Below are positions 8,614 to 15,175 of a stretch of DNA of 15,175 nt, piece by piece. Below the pieces are notes generated by a model that saw nothing but the letters and a program-made list of their open reading frames with translations, did no database searches and was not told the origin of the DNA. The stretch covers positions 2,600 to 17,774 of the forward strand of contig UZAN01046375.1 of NCBI GenBank assembly GCA_900618425.1, in the 5' to 3' direction. This DNA comes from Echinostoma caproni. Lineage: Eukaryota; Platyhelminthes; Trematoda; Plagiorchiida; Echinostomatidae. The translations under genes were made by a program, and so were the position numbers. The first letter of the stretch is position 1, and every line of letters starts with the position of its first letter.

Positions 8614-8856
8614 AGCCGAGATGATTGGGATAAGATAGTTGAGCCTTGACCTCTAGGCTTTAGTTACTTTTGTGATCTGCTTGTATAGGACTGATTACCT
8701 GTGTATTACCTATTAACAAATTACTGAATTACTGAGTAACAACAATAACAACAATTGTTTTGTCAAATTGTGTTTGTTCTAAATTTTGATATGTTTTTCC
8801 CATTAATAACAATGAAACTTTGGCCTCTCGTGAGGTCTTCAGTGATACAAAAAATG

Positions 8857-8857
<1 letters not shown>

Positions 8858-8887
<30 letters not shown>
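8858..8887. repeat. (AAC)10 microsatellite
   Basis: Ten perfect AAC units. On the opposite strand they read as a valine run in a spurious frame. Perfect units suggest a recently active or length-variable locus. Confidence 0.95.
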
Positions 8888-8991
8888 GGTGGCTTTAGAG
8901 AATGTTTTGTGTTTTATCCTCACCAGTGTTGTAACTTTTGCTGTGTGCTGAACAACGTGCAAAATAGTGGTATAAAATATCCTTTTATTTT

Positions 8992-9012
8992 GGGGGGGGG
9001 GCGGGAGGAGGT
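8992..9012 (+). repeat. G-run, possible G-quadruplex
   Basis: Ten consecutive G followed by CGGGAGGAGG. Four G-tracts of two or three are available, so a quadruplex could form. Length is uncertain because long G-runs are error-prone in sequencing. Confidence 0.6.
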
Positions 9013-9084
9013 TTCCCTACATTTCTCAGGGATTGTTTTCATTGCATATGAGAATATTGGAAGATTTGATTTGTTTATATGAAG

Positions 9085-9332
9085 ACTTCATCATGTAAAT
9101 GATGAGTGAACTGAGAAGCTAGGAAGCACAACTGGACAATAGCTGTTTCGATCCGGTTTAGTCTCTCTCATCATTGACCTTTAACTGGGGATAGTGAACC
9201 CGGGATTTTAGTACAGATAGAACACAAGCATATCGCACTCACCCTGATCAACCTGGGATAGCGGATCAGACAGTTTCTCAGTTTGAATATATAGACGATA
9301 TAGCATAACTCATCTTTGCGATCTTGTTGTGA
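9085..9332 (-). mobile_element. tRNA-derived SINE carrying a hammerhead
   Basis: Minus-strand element aligned over its whole length with the copies at 14128 and 14838. In 5' to 3' order on the minus strand: an upstream extension (about 9265-9332) with words such as CGCAAAGATG and GCTATATCGT shared with both other copies; an A-box region (about 9236-9258); GTTCTATCT and CCCGGGTTCACTATCCCC, the B box with a 2-3-base insertion (9187-9201); CCAGTT; a hammerhead core (9146-9174); then TGCTTCCTAGCT, shared with the others, and about 35 more bases. The A box has diverged, so it probably no longer drives transcription. Confidence 0.75.
9121..9180 (-). ncRNA. hammerhead ribozyme copy, core base C3 lost
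   Basis: Minus strand: ATGATGA (9168-9174) replaces CTGATGA, so C3, which pairs with G8 in the active site, is changed. GAAA is intact (9146-9149). Stem II is poor, with only the outer GA/TC pairs certain. Stem III has an enlarged loop before GTC (GAC on the plus strand at 9135-9137). The downstream CAGTTGTGCTTCC aligns with the stem I strand of the 15037 copy with a small insertion. Expected to be inactive. Confidence 0.65.
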
Positions 9333-10310
9333 GTTCTTTTTTCTATACAAATGACAAAGACGTGCTGTCGATACGGTAGGTTTTCTAGTTTGGTTCTGTT
9401 GAAAAATTCACTGAGTTTGCTCTTCCGTTGTGATCTGTGCTCGTTATGAACTACCTACAGACATTCGAATGGAATTCTCGTTCTTCGTTCAACTACCACA
9501 GTTTGTACTCGTCCGGTTCACAAACCGAACTTACTGCACGAAATTAGTGAACGGAAACACATACAAACGCGAGAAAAGCAATTTCGGACTACCACCTTGT
9601 CGCCGCCAATCATTCTTTGCTTATTCAATGGATACTACCAACCTCCTCAACTATTTGTGTTGTAAAAAAATATATACAGAACATGCCTCCGAACTGTGAA
9701 ATCAAAGAGTTCATTATGTTTTCAATACTTTTCAATACCAGGGTCTTTCCAAACTTCATCTTTAAATCGTTTGAATGTCTTGTCTACTGTGTTGTTCATC
9801 CACACCCCTACACAAAGTGTGTTTTCATTTACCTTTCGTGTTCAACACTTTGAAACAATCCGCGGTTGAAGTGAACACAATTCAAACAATGTTTGTTAAT
9901 CCTTTTCATTTGCACTTTCCGGCGCGCAGATTGACGCAGTTACAGATGCCAATCGAATGACCAATATAACTTTTTATATGATTAAATTTGTATTTCCAAT
10001 TACCGTCAGTTGTACCCTTTCGCCGAGCCTAGACACAAAAAAAGACTTGGTGTGGGCTAGCTAAGATAAATCCGTTTTTATGTGGTTCCATCAACTGTCC
10101 CATTTTCTATAGTCATTAACAAACATACTTCACATCTTGTGGTTACTTTGTTAATCAGGCTTTTTCAGACAAAAATTCATTCAAAACACTTTAAACTCTA
10201 ACGGAAAGTTGCTGATACACATTATTTCATCGATCAGTTTCATGTCTTTTATTCGAAAAATATGTCATATCAAAAAGAGAAAAGATTCTGAGTAAAACTC
10301 TAACTAACAA
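9333..10310. other. no gene recognised
   Basis: AT-rich DNA with overlapping chance frames (9430-9699, 9617-9853, 9775-9960, all plus and in three frames over the same bases). None shows a conserved motif. No repeats or RNA genes found. Confidence 0.45.
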
Positions 10311-10410
10311 CCACTTCATCATTACCGAACGGAGACAAATGTCGCGAGCTATGTTGATATTTCGTTTAACCTTCTCAGTCGCTGACTTGAAACAAACAGA
10401 CATATATATA

Positions 10411-10881
10411 ACACCCTTGGGTTAAGCATAGCTGATTGCTACCAGGCACGTCCCCGGGTTGTGGATAGGGGGATACCTGTACAGAAGAAGAGGTTGGTTG
10501 TGAATAAGTTGTGGTATACCGCAACAAATAAGCAATCGCAAACAAACAGCGATGGCACTACCAGGGTGTGGTGGGTTTCAGACGGGTTACCTGGCTCATG
10601 TTTAAAAGCCGGTTAAGCCCAATGACAGTGTTGTGACCAAGGGCGATGTGACTGACCTTTTAAAACTGAAGCCATTGACCCCCTCACTTCCTGCTGCCTT
10701 GAAGTACGCACTTGGTTATGCAAAAGCTAGAGTTGCGCCCTCAAAATGAAAAACGCCGAGTGACGCTGGGGATGTCTGTCGTATCAAACTCACAAAGAAC
10801 ATCATGATCATGATCACTATCATGTCTGGAGCCGGCTTATCCTTTCCAAGGAACCAGCCGCAGTAAAGTAAAGTAAAATTA
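10411..10881 (+). mobile_element. retroelement 3' fragment inserted in the arm
   Basis: About 470 bp absent from the matching position of the right arm, so the right arm serves as the empty site. It has LINE-like 3' end features: a hairpin (CGGCT 10833-10837 with AGCCG 10856-10860, inner CCTT/AAGG) immediately before a tail of GTAAA units (10863-10878). ATATA lies at both junctions (10406-10410 and 10882-10886), a possible short target duplication, though the site is AT-repetitive. No RT coding is recognisable, so it is a 5'-truncated LINE 3' UTR (RTE-like elements often end in short tandem repeats) or a SINE. An ATGATC-rich patch lies at 10800-10818. Confidence 0.7.
10863..10878 (+). repeat. 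(GTAAA)3 tail of inserted element
   Basis: Three pentamer units ending the inserted element, directly after its 3' hairpin. This marks the 3' junction and orients the insert on the plus strand. Confidence 0.75.
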
Positions 10882-11048
10882 ATATAGAACATATGGTGAA
10901 CGCACGTGTACAAGCATCCATCCATCGATTACTAATCCCAATGCTAAACTCTCGGCAATTAGTGAAACGCTGCTTATTCGATTACATCACCCGACCTTAT
11001 GCGCACAATCAATTCACTTACCGTGTATAGTTGATCTTTCGTTTCTAT

Positions 11049-11214
11049 ATTTAGTAATCTTTCTATGCTTATACAAATTCGTTCACCAGAATTGATTAAT
11101 CCCATATGTTCTATCTATATATGCCTGTTTGTTTCAATTCAACGATTCGGAATGGTTGAATGAGATATTAGCATATCTCGCGACATTTGTCTGCTTTCTG
11201 AATAGATGAAATGG
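11049..11214 (-). repeat. right arm of long inverted repeat
   Basis: Uninterrupted partner of the 10311-10936 arm in opposite orientation, about 166 bp. It has about 11 extra bases (GATTAATCAAT-like, reverse complement) between the ATATGG and TGAACG words relative to the left arm. The open frames crossing it are chance. Confidence 0.72.
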
Positions 11215-11824
11215 AGAAAATGGGGCCCAAAGCTTCCAACCACGATCACGATCACACTGATCCCATGGGAACATGAAGAACACAGCAGTGGGCTTCTGTG
11301 GGATCTTGTTTATTGCAACTATAGTTCCCACTTCGGTTGATACAGCTTGGCCTGTGAAAGCCCGATAAGATCAGATCAAGAGATTATAACTGCGCTACGA
11401 TATCACCGGTCTATATTCCCGTTTCTTCTGTGACAAATAAAACAGCGTTCCCATCACATTTTTGTCAGTTGATTCCGGCACGCGCGGGGCTCGTTTCTAT
11501 CTTTTGTTCACCTTCAATTCAAACAAACAAAACACTGTAACGTGATCTGTTTCACGCGGGAAATCGAATTGAACCTCGCACACGCACACAAATGCATGCA
11601 TACACGTGCGTACCACGCGTAGGCCAGTGTGTGTACACTTGCAAACATCGTCGCGTATTTGTTCCGTGCTCGGGTGCAATTCATTTATTCATTCATCCAT
11701 GTTGCTTCATCTACATATATAGTCCGTCTTCGGGCTATCGATGTTACATAGCATTTGAGTTGATCTCTCTCTTTGATTTGTTCAATTGATTCGATAATTG
11801 CATCACAATACAATCATACACCTT
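11215..11824. other. no gene recognised
   Basis: A minus-strand A-box-like GTAGCGCAGTTA at about 11384-11395 is followed near 11345-11362 by a weak B-box resemblance; it may be another tRNA-derived remnant but I do not call it. CA/TG-rich words become frequent from 11574 on, leading into the microsatellite cluster. Confidence 0.4.
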
Positions 11825-11897
11825 GGTGTGTGTGTGTGTGTGGGTGTATGTATACATGTGTGCGTAGACGCTCGAACGTGTGTGTGTGTGTGTGTGT
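11825..11897 (+). repeat. (TG)n microsatellites
   Basis: Two TG runs (about 11826-11842 and 11879-11896) separated by a TG-rich interrupted segment. All open frames here are translations of the repeat. Confidence 0.95.
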
Positions 11898-12035
11898 TTA
11901 TGCTTTATCCATTTGTCTATATGCGACTGTACCCGATTCACCTCGTCACGGTTGTCAGACTGTCTCTCAGCCCACCCCCTACCATCCCCCACTCACGTTG
12001 AAAATAAACTAACCCTACACACGCACAGGAGCTCG

Positions 12036-12060
12036 CACACACACACACACACACACACAC
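12036..12060 (+). repeat. (CA)n microsatellite
   Basis: About twelve CA units, in reverse-complement sense to the TG runs 140 bp upstream, so the single strand could fold back over the intervening sequence. Confidence 0.95.
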
Positions 12061-12083
12061 CTGAATATTCTACAGTACCGGAC

Positions 12084-12125
12084 NCGGACGTTTTGTGTAG
12101 TCCCCCCCCCACACACACTCCCCCC
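12084..12125. other. undetermined base and C/CA/G homopolymers
   Basis: Base 12084 is N. A C-run (12102-12110), four AC units (12111-12118), and CCCCCC/GGGGG follow within 45 bases. This combination is prone to assembly error, so local length and sequence are uncertain. Confidence 0.8.
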
Positions 12126-12734
12126 GGGGGAATGTTTCGTGGATTTCTAAGTTTAATTTAGTGAAAAATGAATGAAAATACACAGCAAACGACAATTTAG
12201 TCATACTTTTCGTGTGCTAGGCTAGCTAGATTTATGTGAGAGTAAAAAAAACTTACTCCTCCTCGGTTCGTGCGCAGCGGCAATTATATGAGTTTGATGT
12301 TGAAATGAAACAAAATTCGGTGATGTCCAGAAAATGAAAAAAAAATCGAAATTAAATGTAACCGAGAGGGGGGGGCGGCGAAAAGGTAGAATTTCCCTGA
12401 AGCGACGGACACGAATCAATGTGGTCGTGTTACTGTTGTTTCTCCGGGTCTCTAACCAACAGCTCACACAAACCCGCAGCACGGAACTTGTCAGAGGTTC
12501 TCTCGCGGTATTTCAATGTTACCAGTATGGCCAGTGCCCTTATCTCTGGACGATTCGTTCAAACCCATCTGGGGGTTTTATTCTCAAAGGCACAACAGCA
12601 CAATACAGAATGTGTTTAGTTTTTTAAATTACATACCAGTGTGTAATGGACTCTCACGATCCCCAAGACCTTCTGTTCAGTAATGATAACCGGCATTCTA
12701 AGCCCCGAGACTTGGAGTGACGAACCACATCAGG
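12126..12734. other. no gene recognised
   Basis: Contains a G-run (12368-12375) with a purine-rich left flank. Overlapping frames at 12334-12627 and 12419-12619 (plus) and 12222-12482 (minus) show basic or serine-rich chance products without known domains. Confidence 0.45.
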
Positions 12735-12860
12735 CTCCACTAGGTCAGGCAGTAAAGCTGTCTACCAGCAAAGTTCGGTGGAGGTGGTGGGTCTCGAACC
12801 TCGGACCCCAAGGTCCAAAGCACGCCGGTGACAATGACTAAACCACCTAGCCACCACCAC
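12735..12860 (-). mobile_element. tRNA-derived SINE, well-kept head
   Basis: Minus strand, head at 12784-12860: A box CTAGGTGGTTTA (within 12840-12853) and exact B box GGTTCGAGACC (12790-12800). The head is about 76 bases and its ends GGTGGTG and CACCACC are complementary over seven positions like an acceptor stem, although both are simple GGT/ACC repeats and the T-stem has only two or three good pairs, so I do not call a functional tRNA. A perfect 5-bp hairpin GGACC/GGTCC lies where the anticodon arm would be. Downstream on the minus strand a lone CTGATG near 12730 lacks GAAA, so no hammerhead is called. Confidence 0.65.
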
Positions 12861-13059
12861 CCTGATACAGCAAAGGCTTTCGAAACAAGTACAGCTTGTG
12901 TTCTAACCAGCGAGAACGACCTGTTCCTTCCCGGAGATATGCAGAAACATGATAATCTTTCTCAGTCTTGCAAGTCTGCTTGCCCTAGTAAATCTAGTTC
13001 GCAAGTCCACACTGTGAGGATTTAAGCTGTTCCATCAATTGCTCTAAGGCTTCTTCCAC

Positions 13060-13556
13060 TGCTTCGAAGAATGTCGGCTTGCTTAAGCGAGTCTGTGGTC
13101 GATTTGAATCAGCACTGTTCCCACGTTTGCTATCAGGGTACATTCGATCGCATACAAAGTACGCCATTTTAGCTTGGAGTCCATGGTTGCAACGTGATCG
13201 TAAGATGCTTGAGCGCCTACAAAGGATCGTCACCAAGATGATGAAGAGATTACGATTGGGACTATATTCTGCTGCTCATGTTATGTAACAGTGTACAAGT
13301 TAGGGGACACCAATTCAAGTTACTGATTCCAAAGTGTCGACTGGAATGCCAGCATCAATCTTTTACGGTCAGTCACGTCGTTTGTGCACCAAGCGGAGAC
13401 TCGATGAAACCCTGGTACACCCCGCATTCCCACATTGCTAAAAACAAACGCAACTTCGTTGCAGATTGTATTCACTGTTATTTCCTACCTGAAACTCTAC
13501 GTGATTTGTTGTTTCTCGCAAAGAAACGATTCAATTGTGTAAATATCCTATGAGGA
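13060..13556 (+). mobile_element. CR1-like LINE remnant, C-terminal part
   Basis: Second, different LINE remnant. Between 13079 and 13260 the residues SGYIRSHTKYAILAWSPWL then RKMLERLQRIVTKM are the conserved post-RT segment of CR1-like and related LINEs (family form: Y-I-R-P-H-L-E-Y-A and E-R-V-Q-R-R-A-T-K-M). From 13296, in another frame, RGHQFKLLIPKCRLECQHQSF matches the segment normally about 60-80 residues further on. An internal deletion and frameshift at about 13265-13295 joined them. It ends at a stop at 13554-13556, and an AATAAA follows at 13590-13595. No RT active site is present, so it is strongly 5' truncated. Confidence 0.83.
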
Positions 13557-14119
13557 CAAGAGAAGCATGGGTTTGTAAGTAATTCCCATAATAAAACTTT
13601 AACTCAGACTTTGTGTTGTAGTCTAGCTTGTTCCATGCGATCCCTAGTTTGATATGCGGTTACTCCTTTCGCTTTGCAGCCATCGATCCACTGTACTCAC
13701 TCCTCAACCATCAGTCGCAGTTGAAACTCAGTCTTAAAACATTACTTTGTTCTTTAAAGTTTCAAAATGCATGTCAGTCTGTAAACTGAACAATCATTTG
13801 AACCGGACAGACGATGTCACCAGACGATGCCACATCGCGTAGGTTTTTCTCTGGCTGTTTATATCATTCATTTAAGATAGGACTTGTAAGGTTCTTCAGT
13901 AATACAGCAATGATGAAAGAATCATCTCCACCACCAAATGAAGGAGGGAAGGGAGCCAGTAAGTCCCAGTTGTTTCTCCTCTCATCAGAGATTGCATACA
14001 AGATTGTGCGTCTGATTCGGTTGGACATGATGCGTCAAGTTACTGTTGGGTAACAAATCATGGCGCGTGAAACCATACGTCAACCCTGAATATTGCTGGT
14101 TGTGTTACTCATGTTGCAC
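13557..14119. other. no gene; possible hammerhead relic (minus)
   Basis: No coding signal. On the minus strand at about 13950-13987, CTGATGAG is followed after only four bases (AGGA) by GAAACAACTGGGAC and then ACTGGCTCCC. This resembles the hammerhead of the repeat family with stem II deleted. The tRNA-like head expected at higher coordinates is not recognisable. I do not call it as a separate RNA. Confidence 0.4.
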
Positions 14120-14430
14120 AGCTGTGTAATCGAGTCATAACCCCGGAGGCTAGTGTTGAGATGAATGAGGCCCGTTGCTCGCAACAAGCTCGCAGAGATG
14201 GGTTGTGCCATATCGTGTGTATTCCAAATGAGAAGCGGACGAATCAGCTGCCTCCATCGGTAGCCGAGTAGGTAGCATCCTTGCGTTCTATCTTTGCTGA
14301 GGTCCCGGGTTTGTGATCTCCAGTTGATTGGGTCGATGGATTCACTCACTGCTGCTGATGAGACCCAACCAGGTCGAAACTGCTGTCCCCTGCTTCCTAG
14401 CTTTTTATCTCACGCTTTCTTTACGCGACA
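14120..14430 (+). mobile_element. tRNA-derived SINE carrying a hammerhead, copy A
   Basis: Plus-strand copy aligned with 14830-15175. Parts in order: an upstream extension (14128-14250; shared words GTCATAA, CGGAGG, GATGGGTTGTGC, ATTCCAAAT), ATCAGCTGCC, an A box TAGCCGAGTAGGTAG (14261-14275), a degenerate B box GGGTTTGTGATCTCC (about 14307-14321), then the hammerhead (14337-14397) and TTCCTAGC. The 3' limit is unclear because similarity to copy B weakens after 14400. The B box has lost its GTTCGA core, so Pol III transcription is doubtful even though the ribozyme core is intact. Confidence 0.78.
14337..14397 (+). ncRNA. type I hammerhead ribozyme, core intact
   Basis: CTGATGA 14355-14361; stem II GACC (14362-14365) with GGTC (14372-14375), a perfect four-pair helix with loop CAACCA; GAAA 14376-14379; stem III A14379-T14386 and C14380-G14385 with loop TGCT; predicted cleavage after C14387 (GTC). 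All conserved core bases are present. The weak part is stem I: the downstream strand begins CCCTGCTTCC where copy B has CAGTGCTTCC, so next to the core only G14354-C14388 pairs, and outer pairing relies on GGA/TCC. Confidence 0.82.
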
Positions 14431-14714
14431 AATTTATCATCCGGTGTTGATGAGTTTCAATCCAGAACTCATAGCTTCAAGAATCCAAATTGTATTTTCA
14501 CTTACAGATCTGTGATCTAGCGCCTGTTCTATAATTCATGTAAGCCTAGAATAGATAAAGTGCGCTTCACCCTAAGACACATTTGATGATATTTCGAAGC
14601 TCATTCAAGACATTTTTCAATATACTAACCAAGGAGTGCATTTTAGTGCTACTCAATATTACAATAATCTCAAAGGTGAATTCGTCGTGTATAGAGCAAA
14701 TGAATCATGAACTG
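14431..14714. other. no gene recognised
   Basis: Sequence between two hammerhead-bearing elements. A TTGATGAG at 14447-14454 has no GAAA partner. No coding motif or tRNA box found. Confidence 0.45.
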
Positions 14715-14720
14715 ATAATC

Positions 14721-14770
14721 TAGGAATCACTGGCAGCTGTTTCGGCCTGATTAGGTTTCATCATGACGTA
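14721..14770 (-). ncRNA. inverted hammerhead copy, decayed
   Basis: Minus strand: ATGATGA (14758-14764) for CTGATGA, GAAA intact (14740-14743), AGCT as the stem III loop, GCC where the family has GTC, then AGTGATTCCTAG aligning with CAGTGCTTCCTAG of copies A and B. Stem II keeps only the two inner C-G pairs. Loss of C3 and of the cleavage-site T predicts no activity. A B-box-like GGTTCAATTTC lies just upstream on the same strand (about 14780-14790), the expected place for a tRNA head. Confidence 0.62.
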
Positions 14771-14829
14771 TTCATCTTTGAAATTGAACCAAATCCTCCA
14801 TTACTCACTTTAAATAAGTAGTCAGGTTG

Positions 14830-15175
14830 TGAATGTTTCCAGCCAAGTCATAATCCGGAGGTTAGTGCTGAGATGAACAGGGTCTGTGGTCCGCAACGAG
14901 CTAGCAAAGATGGGTTGTGCTATATGGTGTATGTTCCAAATAAAAAAACGGTCTGATCAGCTGCCCGGTGGCCAAGTGGGTAGCACGCTTGCGTCAGGCC
15001 CGTGAGGTCCGGGGTTCGATACCCAGTTGGATTGTTGGATTCGTTCACTGTGCTGATGAGAGCAAACCAAGTCAAAACATCTGTCCAGTGCTTCCTAGCT
15101 GTTCAGTTCAAAATTCATTTGTTATATACAAAACGAATTCACCTTTGTAACTGAAACAAATCCTTCATAACTCAC
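14830..15175 (+). mobile_element. tRNA-derived SINE carrying a hammerhead, copy B
   Basis: Best-preserved promoter of the family: A box TGGCCAAGTGGGTAG (14969-14983) and exact B box GGTTCGATACC (15013-15023) inside a T-arm-like GGG/CCC helix. Upstream, 14838-14958 matches copy A (14128-14250) and, in part, the minus copy at 9265-9332. Downstream come the hammerhead (15037-15095), TTCCTAGC, and a tail whose last 39 bases (15137-15175) resemble 14768-14806. The element may continue past the window end. The promoter is good but the ribozyme core is mutated, the opposite of copy A. Confidence 0.8.
15037..15095 (+). ncRNA. hammerhead ribozyme, GAAA mutated to AAAA
   Basis: CTGATGA 15053-15059 is intact. 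The GAAA box reads AAAA (15074-15077), which removes G12, the proposed general base, so cleavage should be abolished. Stem II keeps only its two outer pairs (G15060-C15073, A15061-T15072). The cleavage triplet GTC (15083-15085) is present. Stem I is better than in copy A: CACTG (15046-15050) pairs fully with CAGTG (15086-15090) if TG next to the core is bulged, and GGA/TCC pair further out. Confidence 0.75.

Larger units (their letters stand above)
8614..9084. other. no gene recognised; simple repeats
   Basis: Contains an A-box-like TAGCCGAGATGATTGG immediately after the LINE tail (8612-8627) but no B box, two CAA-rich patches, the AAC array and the G-run listed separately. The minus-strand frame at 8729-8962 is the translated AAC array and is not a gene. 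Confidence 0.5.
10311..10936 (+). repeat. left arm of long inverted repeat (interrupted)
   Basis: Read with the insertion 10411-10881 removed, 10311-10410 plus 10882-10936 aligns with the reverse complement of 11049-11214. Shared words, in order: TTCATC, GACAAATGTCGCGAG, TTGAAACAAACAG, ATAGAACATATGG, TGAACG, and GATTACTAA at the inner end. Divergence is spread over the whole length, so the arms are old. Together with the right arm and a spacer of about 110 bp this could be a fold-back or MITE-type DNA element, or an inverted pair of the same repeat. No transposase or clear terminal motif is visible. Confidence 0.72.

Noticed and set aside
8612..8660. tRNA-like A box right after the CR1-like tail
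   Set aside because: No B box at the expected spacing.
12784..12860. Functional tRNA gene on the minus strand
   Set aside because: Boxes and a 7-bp acceptor-like pairing exist, but the pairing is simple GGT/ACC repeat and the T-stem is poor. A SINE head fits better.
14447..14470. TTGATGAG with a nearby AGAAC as another hammerhead
   Set aside because: No GAAA box, C3 missing and no stem I partner.
14966..15030. Functional tRNA gene at copy B
   Set aside because: A and B boxes are good, but no matching acceptor stem flanks them and the same sequence recurs with the hammerhead body.
1..15175. CRISPR array, operon, bacterial or phage genes
   Set aside because: No regularly spaced identical repeats, no dense coding and no ribosome-binding sites. 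The content is eukaryotic repeats.

Overview
The window looks like a gene-poor stretch of an animal genome, most likely a parasitic flatworm (trematode). I found no host protein-coding gene with family-level support. The recognisable content is dead or truncated retroelements and simple repeats. The trematode assignment is an inference from three things seen together: RTE-like and CR1-like LINE remnants of the kind common in flukes, tRNA-derived short repeats carrying hammerhead-ribozyme cores (an architecture known from the Sm-alpha elements of schistosomes), and AT-rich DNA with TG/CA arrays. I cannot name the species.

Layout. 60-885 (minus) is the 3' part of an RTE-like LINE: a reverse transcriptase fragment with YADN at the active site, then frameshifted C-terminal sequence. 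886-5390 is mostly featureless, with tRNA-derived short repeats at 2605-2680 and 3640-3765 (both minus). 5405-5560 is a tRNA-derived element with the best-preserved hammerhead core of the window. 5950-6003 holds a second, Penelope-like style of hammerhead motif. 6190-6600 is an unidentified denser block. 6720-6830 (minus) and 6985-7112 (plus) are two related tRNA-derived repeats in inverted orientation. 7200-8613 is a CR1-like LINE fragment with frameshifts, stops and an (ATACA)n-type 3' tail. 8857-9012 has an AAC array and a G-run. 9085-9332 (minus) is another hammerhead-bearing element. 10311-11214 is a pair of inverted-repeat arms of about 160 bp, the left one split by a roughly 470-bp retroelement insertion ending in a hairpin and a (GTAAA)n tail. 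11825-12125 is a cluster of TG, CA and C/G tracts with one undetermined base. 12735-12860 (minus) is a tRNA-like repeat head. 13060-13556 is the C-terminal part of a second CR1-like LINE. 14120-15175 holds two direct copies of the tRNA-plus-hammerhead element, with an inverted hammerhead core between them.

Main point. At least five places (3640-3690, 5491-5541, 9121-9180, 14337-14397, 15037-15095), plus an inverted core at 14721-14770, share the hammerhead layout. In the five with a recognisable tRNA-like head, the A box, B box and then hammerhead core follow in the same order on the same strand. Two cores (5501 and 14355) keep the conserved catalytic bases. Three copies also share about 100 bp upstream of the A box, so the repeat unit is larger than the tRNA-plus-ribozyme part. 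These elements are non-autonomous and would have needed a LINE in trans; whether the LINE families seen here supplied that is unknown.
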